A stretch of DNA of 64,000 nucleotides from Fibrobacter sp. (GTDB lineage: Bacteria; Fibrobacterota; Fibrobacteria; Fibrobacterales; Fibrobacteraceae): contig JAFVGH010000043.1 of NCBI GenBank assembly GCA_017475045.1, forward strand, positions 40,823-104,822, written 5' to 3'. This document shows positions 27,728-35,158 of this stretch, one piece after another. The stretch's first letter is position 1; each line of letters opens with the position of its first letter. The position numbers were made by a program, and so were the translations under genes. Under the pieces are notes generated by a model that worked only from the letters and a program-made list of their open reading frames with translations, searched no databases and was not told where the DNA came from.

Positions 27728-28896
27728 GCGTTACCTCCCCAGATGCTGCTGATTAAATCTTGAACAAATTCACTTTCTTCCGGTTTCATCGGGCGGCCGT
27801 TGCGGCCCTCAAAAAACTCACCGAAAAGTTCCATCGGTTTCTTTTCGTCGACAGCTTCCGCAATGCCAACATCCGCCTGGTTGCGCGTACGCTCGTTGTC
27901 GTAGGCGAGCATCATCAAGTTCGGGTAGATGCCGCGAAGCTTCTGCGCCGCATCGGGAACGTCGTTTTCGTCGGTGAGCTTTATGTATACGAAATCGTCA
28001 AGCTTGTTGCCCGCGGCAACCTGCGCATTTCGGAATTCCGGCGAGATTATTTCGGCAAAAGTCCCGCGAATTTCACGCACATCGTGCAACGGCACCAGCG
28101 GGATTTCTCGGAGCACATTCTTGCCCGCGCCCAGTTCCACCACCGTGAGCGACTTCTTGTGAACCGCCTCCGAAAGCGAATACTTGAGCGGAGTGCCGCT
28201 GTAACGCGCACGCACCGTGCCATCGTCGCCCTTCAGCACATTCTGCGGCTTGTGTATGTGGCCGAGCGCCACGTAATCAAACGCGGCAAAAACCGTTGCG
28301 TCTACATTGTCGAGCCCGCCCACGTTCTCTTCGGACTCGCTGCGTTCCGCGCCCGTCACGAACTGGTGAGCAAGCAGCACATTCCTGCGGCCCTGCGTAA
28401 AATGCATCTGCGCAAGGGCCGCCTTCACAGCAGATGTATAATCCTTCACCGCATCGCGCTCCTCGTCGGTCACAAGATTCGCGCGCACTGTCACCGGCCG
28501 CACGAACGGCAACATCCAAACGTCCACCTCGCCTTCACTGTCGCTGAGCGTGACCGGCACAAATTTCCCGCTATAAACCTGCGACACATGCACGCCGCTC
28601 TTTTCCATGAGCCGCCCGCCAAACGCAATACGCTCCGCCGAATCGTGGTTCCCGCTCAGCACGAACGTGCGCACCTTCCTCGCGGCAAGTTCCACCAAGA
28701 AATCGTCAAGCACCGCGACCGCCTCGGCCGACGGCACCGGCTTGTCGTAAACGTCGCCCGCAATCAGCACCGCATCGGGCTTCTCACTGTCCACAGCCTC
28801 CAAAATGCGCGCCAGTATATGCCGCTGCTCGTCGAGCATCGAATGCTCGCACACGATTTTACCAATGTGCAGGTCGGCCGTGTGGATAAACTTCAT
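27724..28896 (-). CDS. sbcD: SbcD, Mre11-type nuclease subunit
   Basis: The 390-residue protein has the calcineurin-like metal motifs in order: HTADLHIGK at residue 5, AGDVYDK near 50, SGNHDS near 80, and GHIHKP near 220. It supplies the Mn-dependent nuclease that works with SbcC. It begins 38 bp after the stop of the kinase-glycosyltransferase-radical SAM gene, so it may be read from that operon as well as from its own promoter. Confidence 0.95.
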   Translation of the reverse strand: MKFIHTADLHIGKIVCEHSMLDEQRHILARILEAVDSEKPDAVLIAGDVYDKPVPSAEAVAVLDDFLVELAARKVRTFVLSGNHDSAERIAFGGRLMEKSGVHVSQVYSGKFVPVTLSDSEGEVDVWMLPFVRPVTVRANLVTDEERDAVKDYTSAVKAALAQMHFTQGRRNVLLAHQFVTGAERSESEENVGGLDNVDATVFAAFDYVALGHIHKPQNVLKGDDGTVRARYSGTPLKYSLSEAVHKKSLTVVELGAGKNVLREIPLVPLHDVREIRGTFAEIISPEFRNAQVAAGNKLDDFVYIKLTDENDVPDAAQKLRGIYPNLMMLAYDNERTRNQADVGIAEAVDEKKPMELFGEFFEGRNGRPMKPEESEFVQDLISSIWGGNA

Positions 28897-28934
28897 CTTT
28901 TTGTCCTTTACTGCTATAATTTAAATAATTGCAG

Positions 28935-31900
28935 CTACCCTTCTTGACGATTATACTCCTTATACAAGCGCTCCCATGTAGGGGAAATTACTTCTCTAAA
29001 CGTGTCCTTTTCACAGCGAGGCAGAAAATCGCCATGAGCATTGGAATAATGCTTGAAATTTCCGCATAACCTGCAGTATTTTTCGAAGTGCTCCTTTATA
29101 ACGGATTCCGTCAATTCTGCAAGCGATTTCACGCCCTCCCCATCACCTAAAACTCTCGAAATTCCTCCACAAACGGAACAACCATAATATCCGTTCTTGT
29201 TCAATCCTATTCCACAATAGGACGCAACCCAACATGCCTTTTGATAATCCTCGTCCTTGAAATTAGGGTCGTCAATAGGAGCGTCGGCGAACGGAGTGAA
29301 ATACCCGATTTCGTTGTCATCTTTCGAAGATTCATAATCTATACGAACGTTCTTGAATGACTTAATCTCTTCACAAATATTTCGTGATTGTTTCGTATAA
29401 CGGTTTGATACAACCTGAATGATTACATCGTTATTGAATGCATCGGCGTATTCCGTTTGCAGAATTCCTAGAATATCCTTGAGTTGGGGGTGCAGCGTCG
29501 GCTCACCGCCTAGAATGTTTATCAATTTCCATTTGATATTGAGCAGCATACTTTCTTTAACGAATCTCTTGATATCCTGAAGATCCATGTGTTCTCTTGA
29601 CGGAGCCAGCCCGCAAGATCTGTTACATCCCTTGCATTTCAAGTTGCAATCAAAGGTGATGTCTATTTCAATTTTGTCCATCTGCGGGAAAAAGGTCTTA
29701 CGCTTCTTGTATACGTTTTGAGGCGAAAGCTTATCCTTTCTAAGTATTTCCTTGATGCAACGTTCCTTTATATCTCTATTCGCATCCCTATTCTCGTAGT
29801 CCCTTTCGTAATAGTAGTTTATGAAGTCCATCTGATATGGGGATTCGCTCATTTCTACGATGGGCACCATAATCGCATAGTCATCACATTTTTCAAACCA
29901 TTTTCGTTGCGAAAACTTAGCTTCGCCATTGTTATACATAAAGTACGATAAAGGTATTGAATCAAAGAGGTATTTCTTGAACGTCTTCAAATGCTGCCAT
30001 ACATTGCCCCCATACTTTCGCGGATTCATAAAGTCTACGGGATAACGGTAATGAGGCTGGATTCTGTAAGTCTGGTGGACTCGACCACAGGTTGTATCCA
30101 CGCCCCACATGGCATATTTCTTGTAAACATCATATAGGGCTTCTTTCCCAATCAAGGCATCATCGGCATCTACCATGACGATTATAGAATCAGGATTACT
30201 GCAATAATTGTGCAGTGCGAGGTACTCGCATTGCAGTTTCTCTAGCCTAGTACGTCCCTTTATGAAGGTTATTCTGTCTGAATAAGGCTTAATCAAGTAG
30301 TCGATAAAATACTGAATCCCATTGTCGGAACAGTCATCATAAAGAATAATGCTAAAATCCTGAAAACGCTGGCTCATTAACGAGCACCAAAAACGAAGGA
30401 ACCTCTCGATAGAAACATTCCTAAAACAAGAGAGAACAACCATTTTCTCATTGCGTTTGGGGTAACTCCAATCAAAGAAGGATCCCTCGCAATCAAAGTG
30501 ATTTATCTGTTTGTCTAGAATATAACCCTGCTCAATCCTGTCCAGTATATTCATCCAGCTATAGGGTTTTGTTTTCCTGTAGTTTTGGGGATGAATGTAG
30601 AAGCTTCTCTTGTCCCCACCACGAATGGAACAATATCCCGTTTGCCTTTGATACTGTTCCATGGACCTATACCAGGTTAGCCTCAATTTGCCGTTTTCAT
30701 CTGTACTATTAGGGTAAGGGCGTAAGCCGAACATTCGCTTCTTATCAAATAAACCCATCCTCACTTCTGGCACAAAGCCACCCTCTTCAAAACCAAAATA
30801 CAGATTACTTTGGGAAACCGGTATGTTGAACCCGACTGAAATGACTTTTTCGTTTGATTCCAGTTCGTTTAACATATCATTCATGAACGAATGACCGTAA
30901 TCGGAGCGACCTATCATTACATCACTATCCATTTGCAGGATGTAATCGCCTTCACAGTTCTCGAAAGCATACAACTGTGACGCAATCGGGACGCCCTTTA
31001 TGGAATGAGTCTCCTTTGTCGCTATTCCGAACCATCGTTGGTTTACCGCTTCGGCCTGGTTAACGTCAAACAGGACGAATCTGTCAATAACGCCTTCATC
31101 CTTTAGCTTTTCTGCAATTGCAATGACACCATTCAAGTTTCCTTCTGCAGTATATTGACGTACAAAATCACATTCGCGACAATCAATAGAAACGACCACC
31201 TCATGGAAATAGTTTGGACAGGACAACTGTCGTACGATATGGCGAATATTGGATTCTATCGTGAATATATCCTGAGCACATGTCTTGATTAGCAGGGAAA
31301 CCTTTTTGCGCAGAGGGCTGATTTTTCTATAGCCGATAGCAATTCTTTGGGGAACAAAGGTATTGTCGCTACTTAATTTCGGTTCGTCAACCTGAATATC
31401 CGATAAGTACAGGTGTTCCCGAATTTTTGAGAAGAACAGATAGTCAAGATTGCAAACTTCGGAGCAGCCGTATATCTCGTAAATTAATCCTGGTTGCTGG
31501 TTAATCTTGAAAGAATGTATTACCGGGCCAGACTCCTCGTAAATGATGTTGGAGAAAATCTTGTTGACGAATTCCCTAAAACCATCCAACTCCGGCAAAT
31601 CGAAGTTGTTAATCGCACTCCGTTGCAATTTCTTTAATCGGGGATTATCCTGCTCATTGATAAAGATAAACATGCGCGCACAGGCATTTAAGAAAAAGTC
31701 GTCATTGTAATACTTGCACCCATCGAGATCTATTAGCTTTATGGTTCCATTTACTCGAATGAAATTTTCCCGCTTGCAATCCTGAATAATCACCTTCTTC
31801 TGCCAGCATTCCGTCAAGAACTGGATTGCGTCTTTTTCTGAGAAATACCCAACAGGTTCTGAGGCCTCATAGGGATACTTTTCAATAAACAGACCTTCAA

Positions 31901-32141
31901 ACTCTAAGACCTCATCCAAATGGTAAAAGGACTTGTATTCTTTTTTGTCAAAGAAGAATGTCAAGTGACGGTAGGTATACCACTTGTCACCGCCCTCAAA
32001 GAACGGAAGGATTACCTTGTATACATAGTTCGCATCATGAAAGACGACTCCTTCATAACCTTGGCCTAAATATTCCAAATCGTCTAGGCCCATTTTTTTC
32101 AAAATTTCTAGTGCACGTTGCTTTCTTTCTTCATTTTGCAT
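28935..32141 (-). CDS. Four-domain fusion: kinase-like, two GT2 glycosyltransferases, radical SAM
   Basis: The 1068-residue protein joins four modules. Residues 20-200 are kinase-like: GQGYEGVVF glycine loop, VYKVI lysine, D121-x-K-x2-N126, and DLDG at 138-141. Residues 275-510 are a GT-A domain with DSD at 405-407. Residues 565-780 are a second GT2 with DADD at 658-661. Residues 825-1068 are radical SAM with C832-x3-C836-x2-C839, a GGEPTLHP motif and a Cys-rich SPASM-like end. It probably builds and modifies a surface glycan or glycoconjugate, but the substrate is unknown. It overlaps the upstream glycosyltransferase by 34 bp, so they are coupled. I know of no named family with this layout. 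Confidence 0.85.
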   Translation of the reverse strand: MQNEERKQRALEILKKMGLDDLEYLGQGYEGVVFHDANYVYKVILPFFEGGDKWYTYRHLTFFFDKKEYKSFYHLDEVLEFEGLFIEKYPYEASEPVGYFSEKDAIQFLTECWQKKVIIQDCKRENFIRVNGTIKLIDLDGCKYYNDDFFLNACARMFIFINEQDNPRLKKLQRSAINNFDLPELDGFREFVNKIFSNIIYEESGPVIHSFKINQQPGLIYEIYGCSEVCNLDYLFFSKIREHLYLSDIQVDEPKLSSDNTFVPQRIAIGYRKISPLRKKVSLLIKTCAQDIFTIESNIRHIVRQLSCPNYFHEVVVSIDCRECDFVRQYTAEGNLNGVIAIAEKLKDEGVIDRFVLFDVNQAEAVNQRWFGIATKETHSIKGVPIASQLYAFENCEGDYILQMDSDVMIGRSDYGHSFMNDMLNELESNEKVISVGFNIPVSQSNLYFGFEEGGFVPEVRMGLFDKKRMFGLRPYPNSTDENGKLRLTWYRSMEQYQRQTGYCSIRGGDKRSFYIHPQNYRKTKPYSWMNILDRIEQGYILDKQINHFDCEGSFFDWSYPKRNEKMVVLSCFRNVSIERFLRFWCSLMSQRFQDFSIILYDDCSDNGIQYFIDYLIKPYSDRITFIKGRTRLEKLQCEYLALHNYCSNPDSIIVMVDADDALIGKEALYDVYKKYAMWGVDTTCGRVHQTYRIQPHYRYPVDFMNPRKYGGNVWQHLKTFKKYLFDSIPLSYFMYNNGEAKFSQRKWFEKCDDYAIMVPIVEMSESPYQMDFINYYYERDYENRDANRDIKERCIKEILRKDKLSPQNVYKKRKTFFPQMDKIEIDITFDCNLKCKGCNRSCGLAPSREHMDLQDIKRFVKESMLLNIKWKLINILGGEPTLHPQLKDILGILQTEYADAFNNDVIIQVVSNRYTKQSRNICEEIKSFKNVRIDYESSKDDNEIGYFTPFADAPIDDPNFKDEDYQKACWVASYCGIGLNKNGYYGCSVCGGISRVLGDGEGVKSLAELTESVIKEHFEKYCRLCGNFKHYSNAHGDFLPRCEKDTFREVISPTWERLYKEYNRQEG

Positions 32142-33736
32142 AAGCCTAAGCCTCGTTGATAAAGTTCCTTTCGTATTTCCAAATAGAGAGCGAGTCTCTT
32201 GTTATCTGCGGTTATTTTTCCATTCAAATTGTAAATCGTCAGTAGCACATCCTCTGCAATAGCGATTTTATAATCGTTATTGCCAAGTAACAAATCAACT
32301 AGAAGAAAATGGTCCTCGGCACTATTCTTTGCAGGATAGTCGCGCAGGCTTCTTTTCGACATAAATACATTACACGACGGTAGTTCTGCTTCGGCAATAT
32401 CATTCGACATATCCCTCAGCCGGTTTATTAAATAATCACTGTCAAGGAGATCCTTCGTAGCGCGATTCACCCGACTTATCACCTTGTTATTCAATCGCAA
32501 GTAGTTTCCGGCTAGTACGACATCAGCTCCGCTCTGTTCTTGAACCTGTTCGATTCTCGACAGAACAAGATTATCTGAATACACGTCATCGCAATCAAGC
32601 CGCCCAATCAACGCAACATTTCCGAAGTATTTCCTGGTATAGGCATGAATATCATTTCTGGTCTTGTACGTAGCATTGTTCTTTACACGGATTACCATCA
32701 CGTTTGTCAAAGCCAAAAGGTCCGAGACTTCTTCTTCCCAGCCATCGTTAGAATCATCGTCCGCAATCAATACCCACAGGTGGCTAGAGAGATTTTCTTG
32801 GTCAAGAATGGACTGAATGCATCGTCTAATGGTTTTTCGTCCATTGTGAAGTGCGATTCCTATCACAAACTTCTTTTCATCAGCCTTCCCATGAACCAGG
32901 TTGAATAACTTGTATATGTTGCTGAAGTCGTTATAGTCAAAAAGCTTCTCGGCGCGAAGGACTGCCTTTTCAAGCAATTCGGGAGTAAAGAGGTGAATGT
33001 ACTTTTCAAAGAATCGTGTAATGCCGAGATGCTTCTTGCCCTTATCGTAAGTAATGCTACCTTCCCATGCAAAATGGTTCACAAGGACCATCGGTGTAAT
33101 TGCAAACCGAATCCTTGGAGATAATTGCAAAAGCCGAATAAGCATATCCCGGTCGGTACAAGAGGGTAACATTTCATCAAAGCCATTAACCCTCTTTAAT
33201 GTACCCAAGCTAAAGAACATATTGCTTCCTTGTATTCCGATATTGCCGCAAAGGAAGTTTTCGATTGTTATGTCGGACTGTTTAAAAATATGCGGTGAAG
33301 GGCAATCACTGCGTTTTAGATACGCGCAGCAGGCTTCAGGAAGACAGCCATTCTTATTGAAGAAGGCGTCAATGGTATTACATTGACATTCCAGATATGT
33401 CGATTCCCAGGAATCGTCGTCATCAAGGAAAGCGATATAGTCGCAATCAATGAATTGACTTGCATACCATTCTATTCCCGAATTCCAAGCCCCAGTACCA
33501 GAACAGCCATGTGTATGGCAATTTTTAAAGTAATGTAGATTCGGATTGTGGTAGAAATTGAGCTTTGCCACTAATTCATCGCTAAAATGAGTATTATCGT
33601 TGTCATCAACGACGAGGACGCAGTCTGGTTTGACGGATTGCGACAAAACGGATGCCAGGGAACGACCGAACAACAGATCGTTCCTGCACATAGATGTGCT
33701 TATAAGGACTCCTATTCTATATTTCTTGGCAATCAA
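32108..33736 (-). CDS. Tandem GT2 glycosyltransferase
   Basis: The 542-residue protein holds two GT2 (GT-A) domains. The first (residues 5-230) has VLVVDDND and the metal motif FLDDDD near residue 97. The second (residues 290-500) has IADDDSND and RLDCDD. No membrane segment is seen, so it is cytoplasmic and probably acts with the fusion protein encoded downstream, whose start lies within its last codons. Its own start overlaps the transporter gene by 20 bp. Acceptor and sugar are unknown. Confidence 0.85.
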   Translation of the reverse strand: MIAKKYRIGVLISTSMCRNDLLFGRSLASVLSQSVKPDCVLVVDDNDNTHFSDELVAKLNFYHNPNLHYFKNCHTHGCSGTGAWNSGIEWYASQFIDCDYIAFLDDDDSWESTYLECQCNTIDAFFNKNGCLPEACCAYLKRSDCPSPHIFKQSDITIENFLCGNIGIQGSNMFFSLGTLKRVNGFDEMLPSCTDRDMLIRLLQLSPRIRFAITPMVLVNHFAWEGSITYDKGKKHLGITRFFEKYIHLFTPELLEKAVLRAEKLFDYNDFSNIYKLFNLVHGKADEKKFVIGIALHNGRKTIRRCIQSILDQENLSSHLWVLIADDDSNDGWEEEVSDLLALTNVMVIRVKNNATYKTRNDIHAYTRKYFGNVALIGRLDCDDVYSDNLVLSRIEQVQEQSGADVVLAGNYLRLNNKVISRVNRATKDLLDSDYLINRLRDMSNDIAEAELPSCNVFMSKRSLRDYPAKNSAEDHFLLVDLLLGNNDYKIAIAEDVLLTIYNLNGKITADNKRLALYLEIRKELYQRGLGLCKMKKESNVH

Positions 33737-34346
33737 TTCTGTTCCTGGTTAGAAGGTAGAAGAACGGAGTATCGCATAGGGCAAGCACGACTTTTGCAAT
33801 AAAGACGCCCAAAACCATGCTCCAGATGTTGGGAACAACGCCATAAAACGCGATAAAGGAAAAGATGATCGTATCTAGAAATTGGCTAATAATTGTACTG
33901 ACATTGTTTCGAATAAATTTGAATCTTGGGGAATAGTTCCTTATTTTGTGGAAAATGTACACGTCGGTACTTTGGCTTATTATATATGCGACAATGCTTG
34001 CAATAAAGATTCTTGTTGACGTGGAAAAAACTTGGCTGAAAGCACTGGAGTCATAAGGTGATGGCAAAAGGAGTGCCAGGCGGGTTAATACACAGGCCAC
34101 AATTAGGCAAATGAACCCGAACTGGACGATCCTGTTCGCGACCTTCCTTCCATATAGTTCTCCTATAACGTCAGTCATCAAGTATGTTAAGGCATAGCCG
34201 ACCGTTGCTGAAGGCATTTCTAGGCCGCATACGCAGATGACTTTCGACGCAAGAAAGTTCGACGAAAGCAAGCCTGCCGTAAATAGGCATGAGCAGGCGA
34301 TGAGGAAATAGATTTGGCGATTTTGGGATGGATTGAGTTGAAGCAT
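33717..34346 (-). CDS. VUT/YhhQ-type queuosine-precursor transporter
   Basis: The 209-residue protein has about six membrane spans and typical YhhQ text: LLSSNFLASKVI, then TYLMTDVIGELYGRKVAN, and STDVYIFHKIR. Members of this family bring preQ0, preQ1 or queuine-type bases into the cell for tRNA queuosine. Its stop lies within the glycosyltransferase gene, so it opens the three-gene overlapping operon. A preQ1 riboswitch was looked for in the 63-bp leader and not found. Confidence 0.85.
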   Translation of the reverse strand: MLQLNPSQNRQIYFLIACSCLFTAGLLSSNFLASKVICVCGLEMPSATVGYALTYLMTDVIGELYGRKVANRIVQFGFICLIVACVLTRLALLLPSPYDSSAFSQVFSTSTRIFIASIVAYIISQSTDVYIFHKIRNYSPRFKFIRNNVSTIISQFLDTIIFSFIAFYGVVPNIWSMVLGVFIAKVVLALCDTPFFYLLTRNRIDCQEI

Positions 34347-34409
34347 ATGTCAATAGGGTAAAAAGGTTATTTTTTTGTAATATATATTTACATTCAGAAA
34401 AGTGGAAGT

Positions 34410-34652
34410 TTAGGCGATGATCACGCCCGTCTGGATGAGGAACGCACGGATATAGTGGTTATATTCGCGCTCGAGCACCTTGAAGGTGTTCCCGTTGCTC
34501 GGTGTTATCGCGACAACCAGCGCCTTACGGCTAGTTGGGGCTTTGTGCTTCAGGATGGAATGCTTGCCACCCCGATAGTAGTTCCAGCGACCGCTCCTGA
34601 TGAGGGCGTTGCAGAAATCGTTGATTCGCTTGTCGGCAGAAATGTAAATCAT
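34410..34652 (-). CDS. Small hypothetical protein, faintly HicA-like
   Basis: The 80-residue protein has a short helix (NDFCNALIRSG), then WNYYRGGKHSILKH and a final helix. That order resembles the HicA dsRBD-like fold, whose G-S-H-H strand would match GGKHS, but the likeness is weak. A GAGG site lies 6 nt before the ATG. No hicB lies beside it. It is 63 bp upstream of the transporter gene on the same strand. Confidence 0.5.
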   Translation of the reverse strand: MIYISADKRINDFCNALIRSGRWNYYRGGKHSILKHKAPTSRKALVVAITPSNGNTFKVLEREYNHYIRAFLIQTGVIIA

Positions 34653-35158
34653 GGTATACCTCGCTTGGGTAAAATTTTTGTGTTGAAGATGTGATTGGAA
34701 ACATCCCGTTCGGTTGGAACGGAATTCTAGGCGTTTGGAGCGGCAGAAATGCAGCTACAGACAAAACGCCAAAAACCACGTCGGTGCTATACCTACGTGA
34801 CTATCCCCTAGTGAGGTTAAGACTGGTTATTCATCATTTTGAACTCCTTGCTGGTTGTTACGAAAAAAAGCAGAGAGTTACAACTAACAGCAGTTCAATG
34901 ATGTATTCGTAATATATAAAAACTTTTTCGGAAAAGCAATAGGGAAAGAAAAAAAATAGAAAAGGCTTGCTTTTTCTTGTTTTAGGGTTTATATTTGAGT
35001 TGTCATTGAAAGAGTTGTTTATCTATCGCTTTTTTTTGGAGACAATTTTTTCAAATGACAAGACATTTTTTTGTTTTTTCGTTTGAAACATCCCTTTTGA
35101 AGAGATGTTTTTGTTGTTTCCAGAAAAGAACTGAAGTTAAACATTCTTTTAAGGAAAT
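34653..35158. other. 506-bp AT-rich intergenic region
   Basis: No convincing gene is present between the divergent small gene and the 950-residue gene. A short stem (CCGTTC/GAACGG near 34708) and a hairpin AAACATC 35086-35092 with GATGTTT 35104-35110, followed by T-rich text, may be leader structures of the plus-strand gene. Long T runs at 34960-35080 dominate. Confidence 0.5.

Noticed and set aside
25232..28947. Long plus-strand frames of 300-490 codons opposite sbcC and sbcD
   Set aside because: They are shadows of the high-GC sbcDC genes; the minus-strand proteins carry all expected motifs.
34347..34409. preQ1 riboswitch before the YhhQ-type gene
   Set aside because: No preQ1-I or preQ1-II consensus could be found in the short leader.
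34691..34912. 73-codon plus-strand frame in the 34.7-34.9 kb spacer
   Set aside because: No ribosome site, no motif, and unusual composition for a gene.
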